A stretch of 64,000 bases of DNA, from assembly GCF_000194625.1 (NCBI RefSeq), contig NC_015320.1, positions 248,001 to 312,000 of the forward strand. The letters are read 5' to 3'. Both the position numbers and the translations under genes were made by a program. Below are positions 45,594 through 53,605 of the stretch, one piece after another. Positions within the stretch are counted from its first letter, which is position 1. Each line of letters starts with the position of its first letter. Source of the stretch: Archaeoglobus veneficus SNP6 (lineage in GTDB: Archaea > Halobacteriota > Archaeoglobi > Archaeoglobales > Archaeoglobaceae). The notes below the pieces were generated by a model. It was not told the DNA's origin. It ran no database searches and saw nothing but the letters and a program-made list of their open reading frames with translations.

Positions 45594-46169
45594 GTGGAAG
45601 AGATCGGCAGAATCAGCAGATTCCTCAGCGGGCTGCTGAGACACTTTCCTCACAAATTCGGTGTTAAAGTAGATTCGGAGGGCTGGGCAAGTCTCGAGGA
45701 CGTGGAGAGAGTGATTAAAGAGAGGTACGGTGCTGGAATGGACATAATCAGGCACATCGTGAATAACGATCCAAAAGGGAGATTTGAGATAAAAGATGGC
45801 AGAATCAGGGCGAGGTACGGCCACAGTATTGCCATCAACACGAGATGGAGTGAGGATGGCAGCATCCCACCAAAGCTCTACCACGGAACGAGGCCAGAGG
45901 TGGTTAAATCCATTATGCAGCACGGCTTGCTGCCCATGCGCAGGTTAGAAGTTCATCTGAGCGGAAGCGTTGAGGAGGCCATAGATGTTGGCAGGAGGCA
46001 CTGCCCGAAACCTGTCGTGCTGGAAATCGATGCTGAGGGGATGATGGGGGAAGGGATTGAGATAAGGAAGAAGGGTAGTGTCTACACAGCAGATTTCGTC
46101 CCACCGAAGTTCATACGGGTTTTAAAGAATCATGAAAACTCTGTATACTATTCTCATTCTCCCCATTGA
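45594..46169 (+). CDS. kptA: RNA 2'-phosphotransferase (Tpt1/KptA family)
   Basis: A 191-residue protein of the KptA family, which removes the 2'-phosphate from RNA using NAD+. The N-terminal winged helix (RISRFLSGLLRHFPHKFGV) and the NAD-binding part with YHGTRPEVVKSIMQHGL (about residues 98-114) and the HLSGSVEEAIDVGRR region are typical. It starts with GTG at 45594. It has no evident ribosome-binding site and may be leaderless. Confidence 0.9.
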   Translation: MEEIGRISRFLSGLLRHFPHKFGVKVDSEGWASLEDVERVIKERYGAGMDIIRHIVNNDPKGRFEIKDGRIRARYGHSIAINTRWSEDGSIPPKLYHGTRPEVVKSIMQHGLLPMRRLEVHLSGSVEEAIDVGRRHCPKPVVLEIDAEGMMGEGIEIRKKGSVYTADFVPPKFIRVLKNHENSVYYSHSPH

Positions 46170-46261
46170 CAGTTCCAAAACAACTTACAAAGTCCAGAGC
46201 AAAGCTAAGTACTGCAGGCATTCCAGGAAAAGACTATATTCTTCTCAGCCCAATTAAGAAC

Positions 46262-47170
46262 ATGCTCGAAATTAACGGTGTGCCTGTTGAGGATACATAC
46301 TGCGAGGCATTTGAGGGAATCTACTCGAGGATTATCGTCACGGCAAAGCATGGCTGGTTACTCAAAAAAGCCGCCTACGGCGCAACTGCTCTACCTTCAA
46401 CCGTCTTCGGCGAGTCTGAAGGCGGTATCGAGGCGTGGCTCTCTCCAGAAGAGACGCCGGACGGAAGAGTTGGGGCAATTCTTCAGATATGGGTCCCAAA
46501 GACAAAGAACTTCATGGATAAGCTGATGCGAGAAATGGGAAAGCGAATACGGCAGGGGATACTCGTCGTTCCTACAACGAGAGTCTTCAACGCGACGCAG
46601 AGCGACACCAGCTTTGATGCGGAAATAAACGTCGGGCGATGTGGTGATGGCTACGAGTGGGAAGAAGAGTGCTGGGGAAGAAAGGTTGTTGTAGTCCCCA
46701 TAATGTTCGGCGAATTTACAATAGAGCGCTACATAGGCTATGCTGAGGGCGTTGCTGGAGGAAATGTATGGTTCTTTTGCGAAAGCGAAGAAGCGGCGCT
46801 TGAAGCTGGAGAAGCGGCTGTAGAGGCATTGAAAAAGGTTGAGGGAGTTATAACATCCTTCGATATATGTTCCGCAGGCTCGAAAGTTGAGACGAAGTAT
46901 CCCGAAATAGGCCCCACGACGAACCACTACTACTGTCCGACGTTGAAAGGCAAAATTCCGGATTCCAAGGTTCCTGACGGCGTAAAATCTATCCCCGAAA
47001 TCGTGATTAATGGTGTAAGTCTTGAAGCTGTCGAGAAGGCCATGTACGTCTGCATGGATGTTGCAAGCAAGGTTGACGGTGTGGTAAAACTCTCTGCAGG
47101 GAACTACGGAGGAAAGCTCGGGAAATACAAGATCTATCTGAAAGATCTGGTTGAGAAGTTCGAGCAATGA
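46262..47170 (+). CDS. ftr: Formylmethanofuran:tetrahydromethanopterin formyltransferase
   Basis: A 302-residue Ftr, which moves the formyl group between methanofuran and tetrahydromethanopterin. In sulfate- or iron-reducing Archaeoglobales it works in the oxidative acetyl-CoA/C1 pathway. The start at 46262 (MLEINGVPVEDTYCEAFEG) matches the family N-terminus; the in-frame extension to 46166 overlaps kptA and is less likely. Length is typical. It is preceded by AT-rich DNA with no clear ribosome-binding site. Confidence 0.95.
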   Translation: MLEINGVPVEDTYCEAFEGIYSRIIVTAKHGWLLKKAAYGATALPSTVFGESEGGIEAWLSPEETPDGRVGAILQIWVPKTKNFMDKLMREMGKRIRQGILVVPTTRVFNATQSDTSFDAEINVGRCGDGYEWEEECWGRKVVVVPIMFGEFTIERYIGYAEGVAGGNVWFFCESEEAALEAGEAAVEALKKVEGVITSFDICSAGSKVETKYPEIGPTTNHYYCPTLKGKIPDSKVPDGVKSIPEIVINGVSLEAVEKAMYVCMDVASKVDGVVKLSAGNYGGKLGKYKIYLKDLVEKFEQ

Positions 47171-47226
47171 TTTGAGATTTTGTTTCATTGAATTTTTTAA
47201 AATTTATTAAAAATAATAAAAGAATC

Positions 47227-47808
47227 TTATTTCCTTTTCTCCCTCGGCATGCAGATTATTTCCCTTATCTGCATGTCAAAGAAGTTGTTCATGTGCGCCG
47301 GCCTTACGACAACGGCGGTATCGGCTCCGCTACTCCTTCCCCCAACCGCGACTACTTCCTCGATGGGTATCGCCCCGCTATCGGCAGCCATTATCGTGAT
47401 CTCTACACAAACCTTGAGGCCGTGACCGAACAAAGCACGCAGAGCTTCCGCAATAGCCTCCGTTCTGCTCGCTCCACCAAGCTTTCTGCTTATACTCCTT
47501 TCGAGGCCGGACAGGATGTGTGACTGCCTGACTATCGTCACACCCTCTTTCCTGAGCTTCTCCTCTATCTCTGGGTGCATTGAGTCCTTGCCCTCCTCGT
47601 AGAAACCTCTGTGATAGGTGACAACAACAAGCTCCAAGCCTGCGCTCCTCGCAAGCTCAAGAGCTTTCATTGCCGTCTCGCCCGTCGAAGAAGCGACGAC
47701 AAGGTACTTTATACCAAGCTCTCTGGCTCTTTCCACTGCGAGCCTGAGCGTGTCGTCGGTATTTTGCTCGCCGGGCTTTTCGAAATAGACTATTTTCTTT
47801 TCCATCAT
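47227..47808 (-). CDS. Conserved protein with pyruvate-kinase-C-terminal-like domain
   Basis: A 193-residue protein whose fold resembles the C-terminal (regulatory) domain of pyruvate kinase: [18 protein letters not shown] (about residues 37-54) and the '[19 protein letters not shown]' end (about 152-170). Function is unknown. It overlaps the upstream TIGR00304 gene by 4 bp, so the three genes to 48372 form an operon. Confidence 0.82.
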   Translation of the reverse strand: MMEKKIVYFEKPGEQNTDDTLRLAVERARELGIKYLVVASSTGETAMKALELARSAGLELVVVTYHRGFYEEGKDSMHPEIEEKLRKEGVTIVRQSHILSGLERSISRKLGGASRTEAIAEALRALFGHGLKVCVEITIMAADSGAIPIEEVVAVGGRSSGADTAVVVRPAHMNNFFDMQIREIICMPREKRK

Positions 47809-48155
47809 ACACTTACCCCCTGCGTTGCCATTATCATGAACAGTATCGAAAGCAGCATGAGAACGATTGCGAGGATTAACGCGTACACAGCAAAGCGCGA
47901 CTCGCCGAATACTATGGGGATGGGGCCGATGAGGATGACGCCGCCACCCTTAACGTCGATCTTTCTCCCTTCTCTTTCTCTGTCGTGTTTTTCCCATTCC
48001 TTCCATCCTTCCCACTCATCCTCTTCAATTTCCTGTCTTCTTCTATCCACGTCTTCCCACTCATATGGAGTGGGGGGCTCGTAACTTTCCGTGAGACCTC
48101 TGAACACCATGTAGAGGCCGAGAAGGATAAGCGCTACAGCTACGATTTCGAGCAT
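47805..48155 (-). CDS. TIGR00304-family membrane protein, long form
   Basis: A 116-residue protein with an N-terminal membrane helix (about 1-20), a charged middle region (Glu/Trp/Arg-rich, about 30-65), the motif [14 protein letters not shown] (about 71-84) and a second helix at the C-terminus. The family is archaeal and uncharacterised. It overlaps the next gene and is separated by 1 bp from the paralogous gene upstream. Confidence 0.8.
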   Translation of the reverse strand: MLEIVAVALILLGLYMVFRGLTESYEPPTPYEWEDVDRRRQEIEEDEWEGWKEWEKHDREREGRKIDVKGGGVILIGPIPIVFGESRFAVYALILAIVLMLLSILFMIMATQGVSV

Positions 48156-48156
48156 G

Positions 48157-48372
48157 CTACCACCTCGTGAAGGAGTAAGCGAGGAGAAGCATCACAACGG
48201 CCATAACTATCCCCAGAAACGCCATCTCCGGCGAGGAGCCAATTACTATTGGAATCGGGCCGATTATTACGACTCCTCCTACTTCAGCATGTTCCGAGAG
48301 GCTCGAAAGGGCGAGCATGGCAAACCCGAGGGACATTATCACGAGACCCATGAAAATCTTGTCAGGACGCAT
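48157..48372 (-). CDS. TIGR00304-family membrane protein, short form
   Basis: A 71-residue protein starting at the Met at 48372 (an in-frame ATG at 48396 is possible). Two membrane helices flank GGVVIIGPIPIVIG (about residues 33-46), the same motif as in the neighbouring 116-residue protein. It is the first gene of a three-gene operon. The two copies probably form a hetero-oligomer, by analogy with tandem paralogues; this is inference. Confidence 0.8.
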   Translation of the reverse strand: MRPDKIFMGLVIMSLGFAMLALSSLSEHAEVGGVVIIGPIPIVIGSSPEMAFLGIVMAVVMLLLAYSFTRW

Positions 48373-48443
48373 AGTTTTTCTTTGCTTGAATTGCATAAAG
48401 CTTTAACCGTTACATTTTTCTATAACGATACGGGAAGAGATTC

Positions 48444-48665
48444 ATGTGCCTTTCCAAGCGTGAAAGGGAGTTCATAGAGGACTGGCTTTCATACATCGAG
48501 GGAGAAATAACTCTCATGCAATTCGTTGAAAAGTGGAAGAGCGAAAGCAAGGACTGGAAGGTTTACATGCGCGTCTTAAGGCACAGAATTTCGAAGAAGT
48601 ACGATGCAATGCTGAAAGATTTGCTTCTGATGAAGAAGTTTCTGGATTTGGAGAGACATCCGTAA
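48444..48665 (+). CDS. Unknown 73-residue charged protein
   Basis: A small helical protein rich in Lys, Glu and Trp (EFIEDWLSYIEGEITLMQFVEKW) with a Cys at residue 2. It is not recognised. The downstream methylase gene converges 2 bp after its stop. The composition fits the surrounding coding DNA, which supports it as a real gene. Confidence 0.6.
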   Translation: MCLSKREREFIEDWLSYIEGEITLMQFVEKWKSESKDWKVYMRVLRHRISKKYDAMLKDLLLMKKFLDLERHP

Positions 48666-48667
48666 AA

Positions 48668-49627
48668 TCACTCCTTTACAAGCTTCGCAACAAAAAATCC
48701 AGAGCATTCATGGCGGTGAGGATAAAATCGCCTTGCCTTCTTCATTTCATTGCTGAACCTGATGTCTCCGACCTTTGTAAGGGCGGGGTCGCCCCACTCA
48801 ATTTTTTCAAGCCTCACGGGATGGTTATCGAGGGCCCACTGGATTACCATCTCGTTCTCTTCAGGCGTTAGAGAGCACGTTGAGTAAACGAGGGCTCCGC
48901 CGGATTTCAGACTCCTGATTGCTGAATCGATCAAATCACGCTGCAAACCGGAGCAGAAGAGTATGTCTTCCTCGCCTCTGCTCGTCTTTCTGCTCGGGTC
49001 TTTGTGGATTATGCCCTCCCCACTGCAGGGGGCGTCGAGCAGGATTTTATCCGGTTTAATCCCGATTTTGTGAAACTTCGCAGCGTTCATCTGCACGACA
49101 GCAGCATTCAGCACACCCATGCGGTGGATGTTGTCGATGAGGGGTTGGATTCTGTCTGGATTAGCTTCGATGGCCAGAAGCACACCCCTGTTACCCATTA
49201 GTTGCGCGAGAAAAGTCGTCTTCCCGCCAGGCGACGCGGCAAAGTCAACAACCACATCGCGTGATGAAGGGGAAAGGGCAAGCGGCGGAATACAGGAGGC
49301 TTTATCCATGACGTAGTAGTAGCCCATGAGATATTCAGGTGTGGCTCCTATCGAATACGGTTCTCCAACGACTTTATAGCAAAAAGGCACCTCTGTCTGC
49401 TCTACGACAAATTTTCGCTTCTCAAGCCTCCTGATGAGCTCTTTCTCTTCGATTTTCAGCGTGTTTACCCTGATGTACTTTGGTACCCCTTTTTCCATCG
49501 CTTCTATAAGCTCTACTGCCTCGTCGCCAAATATGCCAAACCATCTCCGGATTATGAACTCATCGTAGCCGTAGCACTCTGCAAGCTCTCTTGAGAGATG
49601 TGTGGAGGGAAAGTCGAGCACATCCAT
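48668..49627 (-). CDS. RNA (cytosine-C5)-methyltransferase, NSUN/RsmB-Nop2 type
   Basis: A 319-residue m5C methylase. The SAM motif FAASPGGKTTFLAQLMG (about residues 128-144), motif IV DAPCSGEG (about 199-206, Cys release residue) and motif VI VYSTCSLTPEENE (about 248-260, catalytic Cys) are all present. It modifies tRNA or rRNA cytosines. The upstream DUF2148 gene ends 3 bp before its start. Confidence 0.92.
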   Translation of the reverse strand: MDVLDFPSTHLSRELAECYGYDEFIIRRWFGIFGDEAVELIEAMEKGVPKYIRVNTLKIEEKELIRRLEKRKFVVEQTEVPFCYKVVGEPYSIGATPEYLMGYYYVMDKASCIPPLALSPSSRDVVVDFAASPGGKTTFLAQLMGNRGVLLAIEANPDRIQPLIDNIHRMGVLNAAVVQMNAAKFHKIGIKPDKILLDAPCSGEGIIHKDPSRKTSRGEEDILFCSGLQRDLIDSAIRSLKSGGALVYSTCSLTPEENEMVIQWALDNHPVRLEKIEWGDPALTKVGDIRFSNEMKKARRFYPHRHECSGFFVAKLVKE

Positions 49628-49630
49628 GCT

Positions 49631-50191
49631 TTACTTCTTCATTTCCCTGTCAAAGAATGGATTCTTACCTGTCGATGAGAGGGGAATTCCCATTACGACG
49701 TCTGCTTTGGCAATGCCAAGAGCCTTTGCGATAGTTCCGATGCGGTACATTATTCGGTTATCGACGTTTATCATGGATGCGAGCTTGACGGCTGAGCCTA
49801 TTGCTATACCCAAGTCGAGCAGTTTGAACATGCAATTCGGGCCAGCAAAGTCCCTCCCCTGCCTTCTGCCAGCAGCCTGGAACTCCTCGCAGCTTGCATA
49901 TCCGCATGCTCCGCAGTTCAGCTTTAATGGCTTGCCGCCATTGACACCGATGAGCAGGATGCCCGAAGCGACTTTTACACTTTCCCCATCTCTAATGAAT
50001 CCTTTAATCCCGCTCTTATTACCGTGCTCTATCATGGCATTCGCAATTCTGTCCTTGTCCTCTCCATCAACGTAAATGATTTCGATGTCGTCCTCGCCCT
50101 TCGATTTTGGGGCGGTTCTTGCAGAAATTGACATCAAATAAGCCGCAACCTTTACAGCCTCTTTTCTGAAATCTTCTTCTCTTTCTATCAT
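49631..50191 (-). CDS. DUF2148 ferredoxin-domain protein
   Basis: A 186-residue protein with the Cys pattern CGACGYASCEEF (about residues 98-109) and C at about 124 (GPNCMFK), a possible iron-sulfur site. The family is found mostly in anaerobes and has no proven function. The start at 50191 (MIEREEDF) is chosen because the upstream codons to 50227 lack a site. It is co-transcribed with the RNA methylase gene. Confidence 0.85.
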   Translation of the reverse strand: MIEREEDFRKEAVKVAAYLMSISARTAPKSKGEDDIEIIYVDGEDKDRIANAMIEHGNKSGIKGFIRDGESVKVASGILLIGVNGGKPLKLNCGACGYASCEEFQAAGRRQGRDFAGPNCMFKLLDLGIAIGSAVKLASMINVDNRIMYRIGTIAKALGIAKADVVMGIPLSSTGKNPFFDREMKK

Positions 50192-50257
50192 CCCCGCATA
50201 GTTACACTTCAAAAACTTAAACTTCACGTTTTAGATATTTAGTTGGGGGAGAGGTTG

Positions 50258-50695
50258 ATGGATAGGGTGTGGAAATACGTATTGTTTGTTCTGTTGGTGG
50301 CCGGAGTGGCAATAGCGGGCTGCGCTCAGGAAGCGGTTAAAGAGCAGGTTGCTGGAGAGGATTTAACAGTTAAGAACATTTCTCCTGTTGAAGCCTTTGA
50401 ACTCATACAGAAAAATAAAGGAAACCCTGATTTTGTCATACTGGACGTGCGGACTCCCGAAGAGTTCTCGCAGGGTCACATAGAAAATGCAATCAATGTA
50501 AACTACTATTCGAAGACTTTTGAGAACGAATTGAACAGGCTTGACAAAAATAAAACCTATCTCGTTTACTGCAGGACCGGACATAGAAGTGGGCTTGCAG
50601 TGGAGGTTATGAAAGAACTTGGCTTTAAGAAGGTTTACAACATGATGGGTGGAATCGCTGAGTGGGAGGCAAAGGGGTTGCCGGTTGTGAGATAA
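50258..50695 (+). CDS. Exported rhodanese-like lipoprotein
   Basis: A 145-residue protein with a lipoprotein-type signal ending in AIAGC (about residues 19-23) and one rhodanese domain with the active-site loop CRTGHRSG (about 105-112). It would sit on the outer face of the membrane and handle sulfane sulfur. The start at 50258 follows GGGGGAGAGGTTG. It is transcribed convergently with the UbiA-type gene. Confidence 0.9.
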   Translation: MDRVWKYVLFVLLVAGVAIAGCAQEAVKEQVAGEDLTVKNISPVEAFELIQKNKGNPDFVILDVRTPEEFSQGHIENAINVNYYSKTFENELNRLDKNKTYLVYCRTGHRSGLAVEVMKELGFKKVYNMMGGIAEWEAKGLPVVR

Positions 50696-50696
50696 A

Positions 50697-51554
50697 CTAT
50701 AGAGCCCCGAGCATGAAGGCTACAAGCCCGATGGCGAGGGCCAGAAGGCTGCGCTTTCTGTAAAGCCTGATATCTTCCTTTTTGACACCTCCTCTGACGA
50801 GGTTATATGAAACAGAGAGAAGCAGGACATCGGTAATAAGAACGGGTAGAATGTACTTGACGTCGAAGAATTCGGGGATAAGAAGCGGGGGGAGGACACT
50901 CAGCCCAACAGCGGTGGTGAACAGAACGGCAGACAGCTTTGCTGCGGTGTTTACTCCCTTTGTCCTCGCTATGGTCTTGACATCCCTCAGCGCGTCCCCT
51001 TCAACGTCTTCTATCCCTTTCATTATTTCTCTGCCAACGCCGGAAAGGAAGGCTATGAAGGCAAGTAAAGCAGAGGATTCTTCTATCCTTCCAGTAGCGA
51101 CGACGCTGCCGAATATGAAGGGAGCAGCCATTGAAAATGCAATGTAGACGTTTCCAGCGAAGCCGAACTCCTTCAGCTTGACGTCGTAGATGTAGCCAAG
51201 GAGTGTGATGAAGAACGCAAGAAGAAACGCTTCAACGCTTATCAACCACGCTGCAGCAAAGCCTGCGGGAGCGAGAATGGCGAAGAGTAACAGCGCATGA
51301 CTCCGCTTGAGTTCACCCCTCACGAGAGGTCTGTCAAACCTTTTGTTTGCAGCATCAACCTCGTAGTCGTAGTAGTCGTTCAGGGCGAAGGCCGAAGCCT
51401 GAAGGAGGCAGGCAGTCAGCATTCCAAGCACTGCATCTCTATCTGAGAAATCAAAACCTGCGGAAACAATCATGCCGGCTAGGACACCGGCAGCGTACAT
51501 CAGGCCGTGTTCGAAGCGTAGAAGGTTCCACACAGCCTTTACTTTGCTCTTCAT
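50697..51554 (-). CDS. UbiA-type prenyltransferase, (S)-2,3-di-O-geranylgeranylglyceryl phosphate synthase
   Basis: A 285-residue integral membrane prenyltransferase with about nine helices. The Asp-rich motif NDYYDYEVDAANKRFDRP (about residues 60-77) and the second DVEGDALRDVKTIA (about 183-196) bind the isoprenoid diphosphate through Mg2+. With the preceding gene it makes the second ether bond of archaeal lipids. The gap to that gene is 31 bp, so the two form an operon. Confidence 0.9.
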   Translation of the reverse strand: MKSKVKAVWNLLRFEHGLMYAAGVLAGMIVSAGFDFSDRDAVLGMLTACLLQASAFALNDYYDYEVDAANKRFDRPLVRGELKRSHALLLFAILAPAGFAAAWLISVEAFLLAFFITLLGYIYDVKLKEFGFAGNVYIAFSMAAPFIFGSVVATGRIEESSALLAFIAFLSGVGREIMKGIEDVEGDALRDVKTIARTKGVNTAAKLSAVLFTTAVGLSVLPPLLIPEFFDVKYILPVLITDVLLLSVSYNLVRGGVKKEDIRLYRKRSLLALAIGLVAFMLGAL

Positions 51555-51585
51555 GCCTCAGCGTGTACAATTAATTTGTACGATT

Positions 51586-52293
51586 CTACCGCCTGGGAAC
51601 TGTCTCGATGAACGCTTCTACGCCCTTCTCGTAGATGACGTTGCCAACCACTATTACATCTGCAAACTCAAGCATCTTTTCTGCCTTCTCCCTCGAATCT
51701 ATTCCTCCGCCGTATATGAGAACCGCGTCGTCGAGCACATTTTTAACTTCTTTTACGACTTCAGGGTCACCGAAGGTTCCACTGTATTCGATGTATATCG
51801 CCTTCAGTCCCAGCATGTACTCGCCAACGACGGCATAGCTTGCGGCCTGCTTTGCGTCTATGTCGCATTTGGACTCTGTAACCTTTGCAACCGCAGACTT
51901 GGGGTTGAGGACTATGTATCCTTCGAAGAGGACCTCCTCGAGCATCTTCTTGAACTCTGCAAGCCTGCCGTAGTTGAGCTCGACCCACCTCGCGTGCTTT
52001 CCGGTTATCCACTCTCCGTTCCTCGCATTCAGAACGATAGGAATGTACAGGTAGTCCGCATCGTAAAAGACGGCACTTGGTGAGGAAGGTTCGAGAATCG
52101 TCGGCAGACCGTAGTCCTTCACGGCTTTAAAAAGCTCCATTGCTTTCTCGTACGTAACGTTCTGCGTTCCCGAAATCATCACAGCATCCGTTCCACTCTC
52201 TGCAACGGCTTTCACAAGCCAGTTGGGGTTCTCTCTGTCTGGATCGAGCTTCGTTATGTGTTTCCACTTTTTCAGTTCCCGTATGGCTTTCAT
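51586..52293 (-). CDS. Geranylgeranylglyceryl phosphate synthase
   Basis: A 235-residue TIM-barrel prenyltransferase of the GGGPS/PcrB family that makes the first ether bond in archaeal lipids from sn-glycerol-1-phosphate and GGPP. The N-terminus ([12 protein letters not shown], about residues 12-23), [12 protein letters not shown] and the phosphate-binding [12 protein letters not shown] (about 195-206) fit. It is the first gene of the lipid operon. Length is normal. Confidence 0.94.
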   Translation of the reverse strand: MKAIRELKKWKHITKLDPDRENPNWLVKAVAESGTDAVMISGTQNVTYEKAMELFKAVKDYGLPTILEPSSPSAVFYDADYLYIPIVLNARNGEWITGKHARWVELNYGRLAEFKKMLEEVLFEGYIVLNPKSAVAKVTESKCDIDAKQAASYAVVGEYMLGLKAIYIEYSGTFGDPEVVKEVKNVLDDAVLIYGGGIDSREKAEKMLEFADVIVVGNVIYEKGVEAFIETVPRR

Positions 52294-52568
52294 GAAAATC
52301 GTGGAAATGGCTGCACGAGAATAGAAAAGGATTTCGGTGTAGATGTGCAGAATGTTTGAAGAGTGTACAGTTTTCTGCGCGCATAGGCTATGCTGGAAGT
52401 TTTGTGGTTGCCAGCAGATTTTGCGTATTTTGTAGTCAATGATTTCTGCGAATACCTCGTGAATGCGCTAAACAAACTCCTGCTTATCCCAATAGTTTAA
52501 ATGGGGCATCTACCAGCGCTATGGCGGGTGTATCCTTGATTTACAGGTCGCGAACGGCGGGCACAAGA
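52294..52568. other. Intergenic region between GGGPS and tRNA-Tyr
   Basis: About 275 bp with no convincing gene on either strand. It contains the divergent control regions of the GGGPS gene and of the tRNA. Confidence 0.6.
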
Positions 52569-52578
52569 TTTTTATATC
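52567..52578 (+). promoter_or_regulatory. TATA-box promoter of tRNA-Tyr
   Basis: GATTTTTATATC lies about 50 bp upstream of the tRNA 5' end, consistent with a transcription start about 25 bp before the mature end. Confidence 0.55.
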
Positions 52579-52624
52579 AATTTTGTGGTGGGTGTATTTG
52601 GGGTCTGACCCAACTTCAGCAAAT

Positions 52625-52726
52625 CCCGCCTTAGCTCAGCTGGCAGAGCGCGGGCCTGTAGTTTGCCTTGCTCCCTGCAAGGGGGCAGAGAGCCCGTGGT
52701 CCCCGGTTCAAATCCGGGAGGCGGGA
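52625..52726 (+). tRNA. tRNA-Tyr (anticodon GTA) with a 29-nt intron
   Basis: The acceptor stem CCCGCCT (52625-52631) pairs with AGGCGGG (52719-52725), with C1-G72 as expected of archaeal tRNA-Tyr, and A73 at 52726. D stem GCTC/GAGC, anticodon stem CGGGC (52651-52655)/GCCCG (52692-52696) and T stem CCCGG/CCGGG are complete. The loop carries GTA at 52658-52660. A 29-nt intron (52662-52690) lies after position 37, the canonical site, and TGCC/GGCA inside it can form the central helix of the bulge-helix-bulge cut by the splicing endonuclease. No CCA is encoded. Confidence 0.95.
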
Positions 52727-52885
52727 CTTAACTTTCCTACACTCTTTTGGCTTGTTAGTCAGGTAATTGTTAGTGTAATCATCCCAATATTGCCTGTGAT
52801 CTATGTGAGCACACCCATATGGGGATAGCATCATAGCCTGCTTGAGTATTTTTCCCCTTAAATTTATTATAATAAGTATGAATAG

Positions 52886-53182
52886 CTATCTAACAGTCTT
52901 CAGTAGCTCATTTAGCAGTGTTAACACTCTCTCCCCCTTCGGAGTTAAGTTGTATTTTTTGTTTTTGTCGATTAGGTTTAACTCCATTAAAGCTTTCAGA
53001 TGTCTATCCAGTATCGCTGGATTAAGTTGGGTTTTGAACATCAACTGAGAAAAGCCCAGTGGTTCGTCGTGCAGCGATAGCAGAATTGAATACACTCCAT
53101 TACGTCCCAGCACTTTTAAGGGATTAGGACCATTGTTTTTGGAAACGACATCAATATTACTTTCCTCCTTAGCTTTTGGCAT
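52886..53182 (-). CDS. Winged-helix transcriptional regulator
   Basis: A 98-residue protein with a winged helix (GRNGVYSILLSLHDEPLGFSQL...LNPAILDRHLKALMELNLI, about residues 26-75) and LTPKGERVLTLLNEL at the end, typical of HxlR/ArsR-like small archaeal regulators. It has a strong ribosome-binding site (GGAGG) and a TATA-like box at about 53210-53225 on its strand. The divergent methyl-accepting gene may be its target, based on position. Confidence 0.85.
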   Translation of the reverse strand: MPKAKEESNIDVVSKNNGPNPLKVLGRNGVYSILLSLHDEPLGFSQLMFKTQLNPAILDRHLKALMELNLIDKNKKYNLTPKGERVLTLLNELLKTVR

Positions 53183-53306
53183 ACAAAAACCTCCATGAAT
53201 TTTATTTTCTATATGCTATACTTTTGGATGTGGTATGGCTAAGCTAATACCATCAAGCTAATTTTAAACTAATAAAATTTATGGTGTAAATTTTAATCTT
53301 ACAGAC

Positions 53307-53324
53307 ACTAAATTGCTATTTAGT
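53307..53324. promoter_or_regulatory. Palindrome ACTAAAT-TGCT-ATTTAGT
   Basis: A perfect 7-4-7 inverted repeat upstream of the chemoreceptor gene, a candidate operator. Confidence 0.4.
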
Positions 53325-53502
53325 AATTAATTTTTAGGTATTTGGTACGTTACGAGGTGACTTCTCTGAAAGTTATAGAACTGTTATCAAACCTTTTGGT
53401 TAACTTTGCGGAATGACAGTCGGTTCATGCATTTAGTTTAATTGTACTTCTTTTCCGCGAAATCTGGATATACTTTAATAAGTTGTGTAAGTAGCTGCAT
53501 TA

Positions 53503-53520
53503 AATTACAATTTTGTAATT
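53503..53520. promoter_or_regulatory. Palindrome AATTACA-ATTT-TGTAATT
   Basis: A second perfect 7-4-7 inverted repeat about 40 bp before the TATA-like element of the chemoreceptor gene. Candidate operator with the same spacing but a different sequence. Confidence 0.4.
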
Positions 53521-53557
53521 AATACTTATATGTAGTAAATGATAACCATGATGAGAA

Positions 53558-53568
53558 ACTTTTTATAG
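53558..53568 (+). promoter_or_regulatory. TATA-like promoter of the chemoreceptor gene
   Basis: ACTTTTTATAG is about 25 bp before a probable start near 53588; GAGGGGTGATACC is the ribosome-binding site for the GTG at 53606. Confidence 0.5.
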
Positions 53569-53605
53569 TTGCTATAGTCATAATGGTAATGAGAGGGGTG
53601 ATACC

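Larger units (their letters stand above)
53183..53605. other. AT-rich 423-bp intergenic control region between a regulator and a chemoreceptor
   Basis: No credible gene is seen. It holds promoter-like elements for both divergent genes and two 18-bp palindromes (53307-53324 and 53503-53520). Confidence 0.6.

Noticed and set aside
46397-47188. A 263-codon minus-strand frame opposite ftr
   Set aside because: Shadow frame; ftr itself is unambiguous.
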